Shown: positions 41,125-51,228, numbered from the stretch's first letter. The stretch: DNA of 64,000 nt from Kallipyga massiliensis ph2 (GCF_000311985.1 NZ_HE978585.1:964224-1028223), one strand, 5' to 3'. The notes: generated by a model not told the origin, from the letters alone. Made by a program: numbers and translations.

Positions 41125-42025
41125 AAGAAAAAAGAAGTCCTATTCTTTTATCATCACCTTAGGTCTTCTTATCCTCTTAATTCTCTTTTCCCAGAGAAAC
41201 CCCCAGACTTCCGCCCTCCCATCCAAGATCCTCAATACAGTGATCTCACCGGTTAATTCCGTCTTCTATACCGTCTCCCAGTCCGCCCAGGACCTCTATG
41301 ACCGGGTCTTTGGGGACCGGGCCAGCCAGGCCAAAATTGACCAGCTGGTGAAGGAAAACAAGGCCCTAGAGGAAAAGGTTCAGCGCCTGGGCAGTGTGGT
41401 GGCGGATTCTGAGGTTCTCAAGGAATCGGCCCGCCTACGTGCCCTGAATCCGGATAAGATGGTGGCTGCCCATGTCTCCGGCATGGACCCCTCTAATCAC
41501 TTTGTCCGCTTCACCATCAACAAAGGGATGGTGTCAGGGATTAGGGAGGGAGATGTGGTCATCGAAGGGGTGAAAACGGAAGACGGCTATTCTTCAGCAG
41601 GATTGGTGGGCAAGGTGGTGGAAGTCGGCCCCAACTATGCCAAGGTCTCTTCTCTGATGGACCAGGCCAACAATGTTTCCGTTCTTTTTGCCGAATCCAC
41701 TGGCTACGGGATCATCAATTCCCGGGATGCCGAATCCTTTTTCGGCTATCTTTTGGACCCCTCCACCCCGGTCAAAGAAGGGGAAGCGGTGGTCAGCTCC
41801 GGCATGGGAGGCGTTTATCCCCGGGGCATCTATGTGGGCAAGGTTTCCAAGGTGGAAACGGCTAAAGACGGATTGACTAAAAATGTGGCCATCCGGTCCG
41901 TCATCGATTTTAACCGCCTCTATGACCTCTTGGTCTTCCATCCGGAGGACCCCATCCATACCGGAGAGGGAGAGCCCTCTGCTGACAAGCCCGTTTCCGG
42001 CGACCAAGGAGGCAACAATGAATAA
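41111..42025 (+). CDS. mreC: Rod shape-determining protein MreC
   Basis: 304 residues. One membrane helix (about 11-28), a coiled coil 'KIDQLVKENKALEEKVQRLGSVVADSEVLKE' (about 75-110), then the beta domain with 'AHVSGMDPSNHFVRFTINKGMVSGIREGDVVI' and 'GVYPRGIYVGKVSKVE'. MreC bridges MreB and the periplasmic-side PBPs of the elongation complex. The acidic/Pro tail is disordered. Overlaps mreD by 8 bases. Confidence 0.94.
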   Translation: MIRYKRKKKSYSFIITLGLLILLILFSQRNPQTSALPSKILNTVISPVNSVFYTVSQSAQDLYDRVFGDRASQAKIDQLVKENKALEEKVQRLGSVVADSEVLKESARLRALNPDKMVAAHVSGMDPSNHFVRFTINKGMVSGIREGDVVIEGVKTEDGYSSAGLVGKVVEVGPNYAKVSSLMDQANNVSVLFAESTGYGIINSRDAESFFGYLLDPSTPVKEGEAVVSSGMGGVYPRGIYVGKVSKVETAKDGLTKNVAIRSVIDFNRLYDLLVFHPEDPIHTGEGEPSADKPVSGDQGGNNE

Positions 42026-42518
42026 AAAACGCTTTGTTTTGGTGATCCTGGTAAGCCAGATTCTCCAGGCAACCATTCTCTCTCGCCTGGAAATCTTGGG
42101 AGCCAGCCCCAATATCAATATCCCCTTGACTATCGTCCTGGCCATCTTTTATGGGCCGGTATGGGCGGGCTACACCGGTCTGGGCCTGGGCCTTCTGGAA
42201 GATATTATGTTCGCCCCCGTCCTCGGTGTTCAAGCCCTCATCTACTTTCTCCTGGGAAGCTTGGTGGGCAAGTCCATGAAAAACACTGCCAACCGGCTCC
42301 CAACCGGCCTTTTAGTGACAGTCCTGGCTACGCTTTTCCGCTGGCTCATCTCCAGCCTGATCTACCTGGTCCTTCGGATCCCCTTTACCTATATTCACTA
42401 CTGGAAGGGTCCCCTGCTGGCCGAATGCCTCTTAAACGGCATCCTTTACCTCCTGGTCCTATTTGCCTTATCACGGGCCATTCCCTCCCGTCCTATCCGG
42501 AAATTTACCGGCCTTTAA
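42018..42518 (+). CDS. mreD: Rod shape-determining protein MreD
   Basis: 166 residues from the ATG at 42018 behind AAGGAGG, at the end of mreC; a longer open frame upstream runs through mreC and is not used. Five or six membrane helices, with 'SPNINIPLTIVLAIFYGPVWAGYTGLGLGLLEDIMF', the family pattern. It is the membrane partner of MreC. mrdA starts 35 bases after its stop. Confidence 0.92.
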   Translation: MNKKRFVLVILVSQILQATILSRLEILGASPNINIPLTIVLAIFYGPVWAGYTGLGLGLLEDIMFAPVLGVQALIYFLLGSLVGKSMKNTANRLPTGLLVTVLATLFRWLISSLIYLVLRIPFTYIHYWKGPLLAECLLNGILYLLVLFALSRAIPSRPIRKFTGL

Positions 42519-42553
42519 TTCCGACGGATCCCGCAATTAGTTAGGTTGTAACC

Positions 42554-45500
42554 ATGAAAAAGACCCGCAATGTTCGCTCCAATATCATTATTGCTCTCCT
42601 TTTCATCCTCATGGGTGCCCTGGTCTGGAAACTTTTCGACCTCATGATCCTGAATGGGGACTACTATCGGAAGATTTCCGCTTCTAAGCGGACCAAGGAA
42701 ATCCAAATTACCGCGCCTAGAGGGAATATCTATGACCGAAATGGGGTCCTCTTGGCAGGAACTCGGATCTCCTATGCGGTCCAGTCCTACAAGGATGAGT
42801 TCTTGGACCTGGATAAAGAAGAGAGGAACCAAACCCTCTCCCAGCTGGTCCTTTATATGGACGGGGATGGGGTGGATTATTTAGATGAATTCCCCCTTTC
42901 CTCTTATATTTTCTGCTACAAGGATCCCGAGGATTACTTTAAAGAATCCATGACCCCCCAAAGCCTGGCGGAAAAGACCATGATTGATAAGGGACTGACC
43001 GACGAGTGGCTGAAAAAGGTCTATCAATACAAGGGTAAGGAGGGGACTTACCGGGTTTCCATTGCAGACCGTGCCCTCAAGGCCTTTTCCCTCAAGGGGC
43101 ATGCCCTGCCCTTGCACATAGCTGAAGGAGAGGGAAACCGGCTGGTTTTTGACAAGGAAAACCCCAAGTATGACCAATTTGTAGAGGCAGGGAAGATTAA
43201 GAATTCCGACGACCCCATGGCCTTCCTGTCCGATATGGTCAAGGAAAATCCCACCATTTTGACCCAAATCATGGGCCATCCTGCCGCCCGAAAAATGGCC
43301 TTTGAACTTATGCAAGAAAAAAAGGCGGAGGGGAAACTGACCCTGTCTCCCTATGCCTTCACCTATAAAGAAGCCCTCCTCCGAAAGAAGGGGATCTTCC
43401 ACCAGCGCTTTCCCCGGGTGACGGAGACCTCTACGGCCAAGGAGGACTTTACCACCATGGTCATGGCTTCAGCCTTGAAGGACTTCCTGACTTCCATGGC
43501 GGTAGGGGAGGAGAATAATTTTGAAATTCCTGCAGAAGCCCTAATCAACCAACTGACCCCCTTGGAGAAGTCCCTCAACCTCAACTACCGAATCCAGCCG
43601 GATGCCAAGTCGGTATCGATCGAATATGAAAAAACCGAGGATACGGAAGAAAAGCCCCTGGACCGGCTCATCCGCTTGGCCAAGGCCCATAATCTTTTGG
43701 AAGACCTCATCGTCGACGATCACTTCAAGGGCCTGGCCCAGGATGCTCTCTTCGGAGCGGGTCTCTATCCGGGCATCGATATTAAAAAATGGACTTATGG
43801 ATTGGAAAAAGACCATGCCGACTTCCTCAAGCGCTACAAGCTGGAGGACATGGGGCCGGAGATGGCTTTTCCCACCCTTTTGGAGAAAAGAAGCCTGCCT
43901 ACCACCGGCGATGCCATTTGGGACTACGGGAAGCTGGTCACGGAAGGCCGGATCATCTGGCAGGCGGACTACGCCTACACCCCGGTCAACCTTTGTTATG
44001 AGCTTTCCCCCAGAGCTGTGGCAAAGATCCAGGAGAATATCCCTGACCTGACCGGGATCATGGTCTCCCGGGAATCCATCCGCTTCTATCCTAACGGCAG
44101 CCTGGCCTCCCACGTCCTGGGTTACATTGGGAAAATCGCCAGCGAGGCCGAAGTACAGAAGTTCATCAAAGAGAAGAAATACCAGCCCAATGAGCTGGTG
44201 GGAAAGACCGGGGTGGAGGAGGCCTTTGAGGACACCCTCCACGGGGTCAACGGCAAGCAGGTGGTCATGATCGATTCCAATGGGAACCGGACGGAGACCC
44301 TCTCTCGGACGGAACCCAAGGCCGGAAACAACCTCTACCTGACCATTGACGCCAACTTCCAGCGTCAGTCGGAGGAGATCATCAAAAACGGTCTCATCTC
44401 CATCAAGCACGGCCTGACCTACCAATCCCCATGGGGGAACTACAGCGGAATCACCCGGTCCTCCAGTTTGAATTCCGGCTCCTCCATTTCTGTTGACCCC
44501 AAGACAGGTGAGCTTCTTTCCATGGTCTCCTATCCGGACTATGACCCCAACTTCTTCGTCACCGGGATTTCCCAATCCGACTGGAAGAGGTTGAATGATG
44601 AGGAAAACCCGGATGAAAACAAGCCTAAGCCCCTCCTCAACCTAACCACACAATCTGCTGTCCAGCCGGGATCCATCTTTAAGTCTGTTGTGGGGATTTC
44701 CAGCGTGGAGCACGGCTTAAACCCCCGTGCGACAGTCAACTGCACCGGCTATATGGATATCGGGGACCAGCGCTTCCGCTGCTGGATCTTCCACCAGGGA
44801 GGGTCCCACGGCCCCATGAATCTTTATTCGGCTCTCCGGGAATCCTGCAACTACTACTTTTACGTTCTTGGCCTGGGCTACGATCCCAAGGGCAATGCTG
44901 CCCCCGATTTCAAGCTGGAGATTGATGAGCTGGGGCAGACCGCCAGGGAATTGGGGATGGACCGGCCGTCCGGGCTGGAAATCAACATCCCCCGAGAGGC
45001 CCCTTCATCCATTCCTTCAAAGGATAAGAAGGTAGCCTTGTCCAAGACCCTTCTTCGCCGGTTTTTGGATGCCAACCTGGCCAATTACAAAAAGGAGGGA
45101 TTAAAGAAGAATCCATCCATCATTAAAGAAGACAGCCAGCGGATTCTGGCTTGGTTGGATGAGGAAAAACCCATTTCAAGAAATGCCGTCATTGAGCGTT
45201 TGGATGAACTGGGCTATGACCCCATGACCCCCTTGGAAGGGGAAAGGGAGGGCCTGGCCGACATCCTGAAGTATTCCTATTTCAACCAGATTCAATGGAC
45301 TTCGGCTGACTCAGTCAACACCATGATCGGCCAGGGCCAGAACGCTTATTCTCCTGTGACCATGCTTAAGGTGGATCAGACCATAGCCAACCTGGGTCAG
45401 TCCTATGATTTCACCCTGGTGCGGGAAATTCGAGGTTCTGACAACAAGACCATGGTATACAAGCAATCGCCCAAGAAGCAGGAAGCGAAGATTCCTGCCC

Positions 45501-45916
45501 AGGTCTTTAAAGAGGTCCAGGAAGGGATGAGGCAGGCTTCGGCCAGCTTCTACCGGGTCAATAACACGGTCCCCTTCCACCTGGCCCACAAGACCGGGAC
45601 AGCCACCCGGGAGCAGATCGACCCCAGGACAGGGCGATACTACGCCCCTTATTGTTGGATCATGGGCTTTGCTCCTTTTGAAGACCCCAAGATTGCCACG
45701 GTCATTTTCTACCCGGTAGGGGACTCTTCCGTCAACGCCGTCCCCATCCTCAGGGACCATGCGGCTGCCTACCTGAAGGCCGACCCCTCCAACGAATCCT
45801 ATAATCCAGCTGCCTATTCAGGCTATTCCACCTATGAGCCCATGAAGGCCAGGAACATTGATGTCCAGGAGGTGAAACCGGGGGATAGTGAAGAAAGCCC
45901 CAACCTTGCAGAATAG
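42554..45916 (+). CDS. mrdA: Penicillin-binding protein 2 (class B transpeptidase), enlarged
   Basis: 1120 residues, well above the 630-700 of classical PBP2. A membrane anchor (about 13-32) and 'RGNIYDRNGVLLAG' are followed by about 480 residues that replace the small pedestal domain, mostly charged and helical, before 'SHVLGYIGKIASEAEVQ' and 'GKTGVEEAFEDTLHG'. Catalytic motifs: Ser707 in SIFK, SCN (about 766) and KTG (about 1012). A further charged insertion lies between SCN and KTG. It crosslinks the lateral wall with MreBCD and RodA; rodA is not in the window. The mreBCD linkage fixes the identity. Confidence 0.92.
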   Translation: MKKTRNVRSNIIIALLFILMGALVWKLFDLMILNGDYYRKISASKRTKEIQITAPRGNIYDRNGVLLAGTRISYAVQSYKDEFLDLDKEERNQTLSQLVLYMDGDGVDYLDEFPLSSYIFCYKDPEDYFKESMTPQSLAEKTMIDKGLTDEWLKKVYQYKGKEGTYRVSIADRALKAFSLKGHALPLHIAEGEGNRLVFDKENPKYDQFVEAGKIKNSDDPMAFLSDMVKENPTILTQIMGHPAARKMAFELMQEKKAEGKLTLSPYAFTYKEALLRKKGIFHQRFPRVTETSTAKEDFTTMVMASALKDFLTSMAVGEENNFEIPAEALINQLTPLEKSLNLNYRIQPDAKSVSIEYEKTEDTEEKPLDRLIRLAKAHNLLEDLIVDDHFKGLAQDALFGAGLYPGIDIKKWTYGLEKDHADFLKRYKLEDMGPEMAFPTLLEKRSLPTTGDAIWDYGKLVTEGRIIWQADYAYTPVNLCYELSPRAVAKIQENIPDLTGIMVSRESIRFYPNGSLASHVLGYIGKIASEAEVQKFIKEKKYQPNELVGKTGVEEAFEDTLHGVNGKQVVMIDSNGNRTETLSRTEPKAGNNLYLTIDANFQRQSEEIIKNGLISIKHGLTYQSPWGNYSGITRSSSLNSGSSISVDPKTGELLSMVSYPDYDPNFFVTGISQSDWKRLNDEENPDENKPKPLLNLTTQSAVQPGSIFKSVVGISSVEHGLNPRATVNCTGYMDIGDQRFRCWIFHQGGSHGPMNLYSALRESCNYYFYVLGLGYDPKGNAAPDFKLEIDELGQTARELGMDRPSGLEINIPREAPSSIPSKDKKVALSKTLLRRFLDANLANYKKEGLKKNPSIIKEDSQRILAWLDEEKPISRNAVIERLDELGYDPMTPLEGEREGLADILKYSYFNQIQWTSADSVNTMIGQGQNAYSPVTMLKVDQTIANLGQSYDFTLVREIRGSDNKTMVYKQSPKKQEAKIPAQVFKEVQEGMRQASASFYRVNNTVPFHLAHKTGTATREQIDPRTGRYYAPYCWIMGFAPFEDPKIATVIFYPVGDSSVNAVPILRDHAAAYLKADPSNESYNPAAYSGYSTYEPMKARNIDVQEVKPGDSEESPNLAE

Positions 45917-45919
45917 GCC

Positions 45920-45948
45920 TTGTCCACCGAGGGAAATTCTGCTATAAT
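45920..45948 (+). promoter_or_regulatory. Promoter of rplU-prp-rpmA
   Basis: TTGTCC (45920-45925), a 17-base spacer and TATAAT (45943-45948) preceded by TGC (extended -10), right after the mrdA stop. Confidence 0.85.
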
Positions 45949-45954
45949 TACTTG

Positions 45955-46043
45955 ATGTGTAACCGCTCAGAAGAGGTTTCCAGTAAATTGAGAGATTTCT
46001 CCTCAATACCTCCATTGGCGAGTCTAACAGAACGGAGAAAGCT
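45955..46043 (+). ncRNA. Structured 5' leader of rplU, possible L21 leader
   Basis: The leader of about 90 bases folds into a hairpin: GAGGT (45973-45977) and ATTGAG (45987-45992) pair with the contiguous CTCAATACCTC (46002-46012), leaving a nine-base asymmetric bulge. Many Bacillota have an L21 autoregulatory leader here. The match to that family is not verified. Confidence 0.4.
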
Positions 46044-46352
46044 ATGTACGCAGTTATTAAAACCGGTGGTAAGCAATACCAAGTTGAGGAAGGCCAAGTC
46101 CTGCGGATTGAAAAGGTCAAGGGCGAAGTGGGCGACAAGATTGCCCTGGACCAGGTTTTGGTCATCGGGGGCGACAGCCTGAAAGTGGGTAAGCCCTTCC
46201 TTGAAGGAGCCAAGGTCGAAGCCACGATCAAGGCCCAGGATAAGGCAAAGAAAGTCATTGTCGGCAAATTTAAGGCGAAAAAAGGTTATAAGAGAAAACA
46301 GGGTCACCGTCAGCCCTACACCCTGATCTCCATCGATCAAATCCAGGGCTAA
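46044..46352 (+). CDS. rplU: 50S ribosomal protein L21
   Basis: 102 residues. 'MYAVIKTGGKQYQVEEGQVLRIEKV' at the start and 'KFKAKKGYKRKQGHRQPYTLISIDQI' at the end are the L21 signatures. It binds 23S rRNA near L20. First gene of the rplU-prp-rpmA-obg block; the stop overlaps the prp start (TAATG). Confidence 0.98.
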   Translation: MYAVIKTGGKQYQVEEGQVLRIEKVKGEVGDKIALDQVLVIGGDSLKVGKPFLEGAKVEATIKAQDKAKKVIVGKFKAKKGYKRKQGHRQPYTLISIDQIQG

Positions 46353-46699
46353 TGATCCGGCTGACATTCTTCTCCGACCCGACCTCCTCCCGGAGGACCT
46401 ACCGGGGCTTTCAGATGAGGGGACATGCGGACGCCGGTCCCCATGGTCAAGACCTCGTCTGCTGTGCCGCTTCCACCCTTGCCATCGGAACGGTGAATGC
46501 CCTCCAGGAAGTCCTTGGACTGGAAGGGATAAGGGTCGAGTTTGAAGAAGGAAAGATGGATGTCTTCCTCTCTGACAAGGAAGGTCAATCCACCATCCCA
46601 TACAGTAATTTTGCTTTGGAGGCCTTCCATTTCAATATGAAAGAGCTGGCCAAAGAGCACCCTGAATCTATTAACATTCAATATAGAAAGGACCTTTAA
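46352..46699 (+). CDS. prp: Ribosomal-processing cysteine protease Prp
   Basis: 115 residues. The catalytic pair is His in '[22 protein letters not shown]' and Cys about 12 residues later; there are two adjacent Cys, and the first aligns with the catalytic one in the usual DIVCAAVS motif. Prp cuts the N-terminal extension of L27, and the substrate gene lies one base downstream. Present only in species whose L27 has that extension. Confidence 0.93.
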   Translation: MIRLTFFSDPTSSRRTYRGFQMRGHADAGPHGQDLVCCAASTLAIGTVNALQEVLGLEGIRVEFEEGKMDVFLSDKEGQSTIPYSNFALEAFHFNMKELAKEHPESINIQYRKDL

Positions 46700-46700
46700 G

Positions 46701-46991
46701 ATGAAATTTTATCTTCAACTTTTCTCTTCGAAGAAGGGAGTTTCTTCATCCAAAAACGGCCGTGATTCCCAATCCAAGCGCCTGGGCGTCAAGAAGCATG
46801 ACGGCGTTGTCGTCAAGCCCGGTCAGATCATTGTTCGCCAACGCGGCACCCGGATCCATCCCGGACTGGGCGTAAAGCGGGGCGGGGATGACACCCTCTT
46901 TGCTGTTGCTCCCGGCATTGTCCGCTTTGAGACAGCCGGAAAGAAGAAGACAGTATCCGTCTACCCCATTGAAGAAGTTGCCACTGCCTAA
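46701..46991 (+). CDS. rpmA: 50S ribosomal protein L27 with cleavable N-terminal extension
   Basis: 96 residues. The N terminus '[23 protein letters not shown]' carries the LQLF/S site that Prp cleaves, so that the mature N terminus can reach the peptidyl transferase centre. The rest is normal L27: '[29 protein letters not shown]'. Terminator-like hairpin at 47012 separates it partly from obg. Confidence 0.98.
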   Translation: MKFYLQLFSSKKGVSSSKNGRDSQSKRLGVKKHDGVVVKPGQIIVRQRGTRIHPGLGVKRGGDDTLFAVAPGIVRFETAGKKKTVSVYPIEEVATA

Positions 46992-47011
46992 GCCGAACCG
47001 GGCAGAGGATG

Positions 47012-47041
47012 AAAGGAGTCGCCTTGGCGGCTCCTTTTCTT
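47012..47041 (+). terminator. Terminator or attenuator between rpmA and obg
   Basis: AAAGGAGTCGC, loop CTTG, GCGGCTCCTTTT with one T-G pair. T tract is short, so partial read-through into obg is likely. Confidence 0.75.
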
Positions 47042-47076
47042 AATTGTTCCCAGACCCTGACCAAAGAGGAGGGCCT

Positions 47077-48351
47077 ATGTTTATTGACAAAGCAAGCATA
47101 CAACTGAAGGCGGGAAGGGGAGGCGATGGCGCTATCTCCTGGAGGAGGGAAGCCTTCATTCCTTCTGGAGGCCCCGACGGGGGTGACGGAGGGAGGGGAG
47201 GATCCATATATTTTATGGCCGATAACAATGTCGCCACCCTCCTGGACTTTAAGTATAAGAGGACCTACAAGGCGGAGTCGGGCATGAACGGAATGGGAAA
47301 GAAGATGGCCGGAAAGTCGGGCCAGGACCTTTACCTCAAGGTCCCGGTCGGTACGGTCATCCGGGAAAAAGAATCCCTCCTTCCCATCGCCGACCTGACC
47401 GAAGACGGAGAGACCTTCCTGGCCGTCAAAGGCGGACGGGGAGGAAAGGGGAATACCCATTTCAAGAATTCCGTTCGCCAGGCTCCCCGATTCGCCATCC
47501 CCGGCCAGCATGGCCAGGAGTTGGGCGTAGTTTTGGAAGTCAAGCTCATTGCGGATGTGGGACTGGTAGGCTTGCCCAATGTGGGAAAGTCCACCATCCT
47601 CTCCATCCTCTCCAATGCCCGGCCCAAGATTGCCAACTACCACTTCACCACCCTTTCACCCAACTTGGGCGTGGTGGATATCGACCACGACCTTTCCTTT
47701 GTCCTGGCGGATATTCCCGGCTTGGTGGAAGGAGCCTCATCCGGGGCGGGCCTGGGGGATGACTTCCTTCGCCACATCGAGCGAACCCGGGTTTTAGTCC
47801 ATGTCCTGGACATGGCCGGATCTGAGGGAAGGGACCCCTACCAGGACTACCTCCTCATTCAAGAGGAACTGGCTTCCTATAACGAAGCCCTTCCTGACCG
47901 GGTCAAGATCATTGTAGCCAACAAGATGGACCTGCCCGGTGGGGAAGAGGGCTTGACCCGTTTCAAAGGGGAAATCGGGGAGACATCCGCCCGGATCCTC
48001 CCCCTTTCCGCAGCGACCACCCAAGGCATTAAAGAGCTCAAATACGCCATTGCCGATGCCTTGGAGGGCCTCCCCCGAACCCTGGCTTCCTTTGATGAGG
48101 ACCTGGTGGACGTCAACCAGTTCTTCAAGCGGGATGAGGGCATTACGGTGGAGCGGAAGGAGGATACAATTTTTGTCACCGGGGAACCGGTGAAAGATCT
48201 GGTCCGACGCCTCATCATCACCGACGAAGGGTCCGTTCGCTTCTTTGAACGTCGCCTGGAGGATATGGGGGTCATGGACCAAATTCGAGAAAAAAATCCC
48301 ACAGAAAATGATACGATTGATGTGGAAGGATTTCAGTTTGATTGGCTGTAA
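47077..48351 (+). CDS. obg: GTPase Obg
   Basis: 424 residues from the ATG at 47077 behind GAGGAGG. Glycine-rich Obg fold (1-157) with '[32 protein letters not shown]', GTPase domain with '[12 protein letters not shown]' (G1), 'FTTLSPNLG' (G2), 'DIPGLVEG' (G3) and 'NKMDLP' (G4), and the C-terminal OCT domain ending 'GFQFDWL'. Obg acts in late 50S assembly and in the ppGpp-linked stress response. The rplU-prp-rpmA-obg order is standard. Confidence 0.97.
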   Translation: MFIDKASIQLKAGRGGDGAISWRREAFIPSGGPDGGDGGRGGSIYFMADNNVATLLDFKYKRTYKAESGMNGMGKKMAGKSGQDLYLKVPVGTVIREKESLLPIADLTEDGETFLAVKGGRGGKGNTHFKNSVRQAPRFAIPGQHGQELGVVLEVKLIADVGLVGLPNVGKSTILSILSNARPKIANYHFTTLSPNLGVVDIDHDLSFVLADIPGLVEGASSGAGLGDDFLRHIERTRVLVHVLDMAGSEGRDPYQDYLLIQEELASYNEALPDRVKIIVANKMDLPGGEEGLTRFKGEIGETSARILPLSAATTQGIKELKYAIADALEGLPRTLASFDEDLVDVNQFFKRDEGITVERKEDTIFVTGEPVKDLVRRLIITDEGSVRFFERRLEDMGVMDQIREKNPTENDTIDVEGFQFDWL

Positions 48352-48368
48352 AGCAAGAAGGAGGAAAT

Positions 48369-49877
48369 ATGGCAATCTACCTAACCGAACCATCACGCAC
48401 ATTTCATGAATATTTGCTGATTCCGGGCTATTCGTCCAGCGAAAATATTCCCGATCGGGTGGATTTAACCACCCCCCTGGTCCGCTTCAAGAAGGGCGAA
48501 GAACCGGCTCTTTCTCTACGCATTCCTATGGTCTCAGCTATCATGCAGTCGGTTTCCAACGACACCCTGGCCATCGCCCTGGCAGGTCAAGGAGGCCTCT
48601 CCTTCATTTACGGGTCTCAGTCCATTGAAAGTCAGGCCCGGATGATCAAGTCGGTCAAGGATTATAAGGCCGGTTTCGTCCCCTCCGATTCCAACATTTC
48701 CCCTGACTCCACCCTGGAGGATGTCCTGGCTCTTAAAGAAAAGACCGGCCACTCCACCATGGCGGTGACGGAGGATGGGACCCAGCATGGAAAGTTAGTG
48801 GGGATTGTCACCTCCAGAGACTACCGACTCTCCCGGATGGATGGGACGGAAAAAGTGGAGACCTTCATGACCCCCTTCAATCAGCTGGTTTTTGGCCAGG
48901 AGGGAATCACTCTTTCCGAAGCCAACAATATTCTTTGGGATAAGAAGCTCAATGCCCTGCCCATTATCGATAAAGAGGACCGATTGGTCGCCTTCGTCTT
49001 CCGCAAGGACTATGACCGCCACAAGGAAAACCCCAATGAGCTTTTAGACGAACATAAAAGACTTCTGGTGGGGGCAGGAATTAATACCCGGGACTACAAG
49101 GAAAGAGTTCCTGCCCTGGTGGAAGCCGGGGCAGACGTCCTCTGCATCGACTCCTCCGAAGGCTTCTCCGAATGGCAGAAGCTGACCATTGAATGGATCC
49201 GCCAGGAATATGGCGATAAGGTCAAGGTCGGGGCCGGCAACGTAGTGGATGGGGAAGGCTTCCGCTTCCTCGCCGACTGCGGTGCTGACTTCGTTAAAAT
49301 CGGGATCGGCGGCGGGTCCATCTGCATCACCCGGGAAACCAAGGGGATCGGCCGTGGACAGGCCACCGCTGTCATCGATGTGGCCCGTGAGCGGAACAAG
49401 TACTTTGAAGAAACCGGGATTTATGTCCCCATCTGCTCGGACGGGGGTATCGTCTATGACCACCACATCACCCTGGCCCTGGCCATGGGGGCGGATTTCT
49501 GCATGTTGGGCCGGTATTTTGCCCGCTTCGATGAGTCCCCAACCGCGAAAATCAATATCAACGGGACTATGATGAAGGAGTATTGGGGAGAAGGATCTGC
49601 CCGCGCCCGGAACTGGGAGCGCTATGATTTGGGCGGAAAGCAGGGGCTAAAGTTTGAAGAAGGTGTGGACTCCTATGTTCCCTACGCCGGCACCCTGAAG
49701 GATAACGTGGATGCCTCATTGGCCAAGGTCAAGGCGACCATGTGCAATTGCGGTGCCCTCAACCTTGAGGAACTTCATGAAAAGGCTAAGCTCACCCTGG
49801 TCTCTTCGACTTCTATCGTGGAGGGCGGAGCCCACGACGTTCTGACCAAGAACGCCTCTTCGCTGAAATATAACTAA
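48369..49877 (+). CDS. guaB: IMP dehydrogenase
   Basis: 502 residues from the ATG at 48369 behind AAGGAGG. It oxidises IMP to XMP with NAD+, the committed step to GMP. TIM barrel with '[30 protein letters not shown]', catalytic Cys in '[25 protein letters not shown]', and '[30 protein letters not shown]'. Two CBS domains are inserted near 100-225. The catalytic loop [10 protein letters not shown] differs from the usual GPGSICTTR, so this is a divergent IMPDH branch. The '[17 protein letters not shown]' segment is also of that branch. Confidence 0.92.
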   Translation: MAIYLTEPSRTFHEYLLIPGYSSSENIPDRVDLTTPLVRFKKGEEPALSLRIPMVSAIMQSVSNDTLAIALAGQGGLSFIYGSQSIESQARMIKSVKDYKAGFVPSDSNISPDSTLEDVLALKEKTGHSTMAVTEDGTQHGKLVGIVTSRDYRLSRMDGTEKVETFMTPFNQLVFGQEGITLSEANNILWDKKLNALPIIDKEDRLVAFVFRKDYDRHKENPNELLDEHKRLLVGAGINTRDYKERVPALVEAGADVLCIDSSEGFSEWQKLTIEWIRQEYGDKVKVGAGNVVDGEGFRFLADCGADFVKIGIGGGSICITRETKGIGRGQATAVIDVARERNKYFEETGIYVPICSDGGIVYDHHITLALAMGADFCMLGRYFARFDESPTAKININGTMMKEYWGEGSARARNWERYDLGGKQGLKFEEGVDSYVPYAGTLKDNVDASLAKVKATMCNCGALNLEELHEKAKLTLVSSTSIVEGGAHDVLTKNASSLKYN

Positions 49878-49905
49878 AGTAAAAACATATAAGGAGGAAT
49901 CACCA

Positions 49906-51105
49906 ATGAGAATGATCGGTACTGTGGCAAGGGGGATCCGGACCCCGATTATCCGGGAGGGGGATGACCTTGCCAGCATGGTGGTCGAATCACTCCAAGC
50001 AGCCAGCAAAGAAGGGGGATTTTCCTTCCATGACCGGGACGTCCTTTGCATGACCGAAGCCATTGTTGCTCGGGCTCAGGGAAACTATGCCAGCGTGGAC
50101 CAAATCGCACAGGATATCCGTAAGAAGTTCCCCGGTGGCGTCGTCGGGCTCTTCAACCCCATCTTCTCTCGCAACCGCTTTTCTATGAACCTGAAGGCCA
50201 TTGCCCGGGCCATGGACAAGATCTACCTCCAGATGACCTATCCCTCGGATGAGGTGGGGAACCAGCTCATCACTGTAGAGGAGATGGACGAGGCCGGCCT
50301 GGACCCCTATAATGACATCCTTTCTGAAGAGGACTTTTATAAAATTTTCGGCGAGGTGGGCCACCCCTTCACCGGCGTGGACTACATCAAATTCTATCGG
50401 GATATCGTGGAGGCTGAGGACTGCGAATTGGTCATCTTCCTGGCCAACCAACCCAAGGCCCTTCTGGAATACACCGACCAGGTGATCACCTGCGACATCC
50501 ACACCAAGGAAAGATCCAAGCGCCGGCTCAAGGCAGCCGGGGCCAAAGTCGTTTATGGCCTGGATGATATCATGACCCAACCGGTGGACGGGTCGGGTTG
50601 CAATGAAGAGTATGGCCTCTTGGGCTCGAACAAGGCTTCCGAGGAGAAGGTCAAACTCTTCCCCAGAGACTGCCAAAACTTCGTTGACGGCCTGGCCGAC
50701 CAATTAAAGGAAGTGACCGGGAAGAATATCGAGGTCATGATCTATGGAGACGGAGGATTCAAGGATCCCCGCGGCGGGATCTGGGAATTTGCTGACCCGG
50801 TCGTCTCACCCGGATTTACTCATGGCCTTTCCGGCCTCCCCAATGAGCTCAAGCTCAAGTACCTGGCTGACAACGACTTCGCTGACCTTAAGGGCGAAGA
50901 ACTCCGCCAGGCCATCGCCAAGAAAATCGAGGCCAAGGACAAGGACCTGAAGGGGGCCATGGAATCCGAAGGAACCACCCCCCGTCACCTGACTGACCTC
51001 CTGGGTTCGCTCGCTGACCTCGTTTCCGGCTCCGGTGACAAGGGGACCCCGGTTGTCTTCATCCAAGGCTATTTCGATAACTTTACCACAGGCCTTGAAG
51101 ATTAG
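49906..51105 (+). CDS. CofE-like (F420-0:L-glutamate ligase family) protein
   Basis: 399 residues. The N-terminal 'IRTPIIREGDDLASMVVESLQ' and 'FSFHDRDVLCMTEAIVARAQGNY', later 'PVDGSGCNEEYGLLGSNKASEEKVKLFPRDC' and 'IEVMIYGDGGFKDPRGGIWEFADPVVSPGF', match the CofE superfamily, which adds glutamate through a gamma-peptide bond. The protein is longer than archaeal CofE (about 250). No other F420 synthesis gene is in the window and the organism type is not known to use F420, so the acceptor is probably a different molecule. AAGGAGG site; terminator hairpin at 51122. Confidence 0.75.
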   Translation: MRMIGTVARGIRTPIIREGDDLASMVVESLQAASKEGGFSFHDRDVLCMTEAIVARAQGNYASVDQIAQDIRKKFPGGVVGLFNPIFSRNRFSMNLKAIARAMDKIYLQMTYPSDEVGNQLITVEEMDEAGLDPYNDILSEEDFYKIFGEVGHPFTGVDYIKFYRDIVEAEDCELVIFLANQPKALLEYTDQVITCDIHTKERSKRRLKAAGAKVVYGLDDIMTQPVDGSGCNEEYGLLGSNKASEEKVKLFPRDCQNFVDGLADQLKEVTGKNIEVMIYGDGGFKDPRGGIWEFADPVVSPGFTHGLSGLPNELKLKYLADNDFADLKGEELRQAIAKKIEAKDKDLKGAMESEGTTPRHLTDLLGSLADLVSGSGDKGTPVVFIQGYFDNFTTGLED

Positions 51106-51121
51106 TTTCCTGTAAAATTCC

Positions 51122-51168
51122 AACCCTTTGTGGAAGCCGGGCAGCTCCGGGCAAGCAAAGGGTTTTCT
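51122..51168 (+). terminator. Terminator after the CofE-like gene
   Basis: AACCCTTTG pairs with CAAAGGGTT over a 25-base loop that has a weaker internal GCC/GGC pairing; the tail is TTTTCTGT. Confidence 0.6.
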
Positions 51169-51228
51169 GTACACTCAGCGACTATCCTTTCCCGACCGGA
51201 CCCGGGAGAAAAAGGAAGAGAGGACATC

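Noticed and set aside
49906-51105. Evidence for an F420 pathway
   Set aside because: A single CofE-like gene is not enough; no other F420 gene is in the window.
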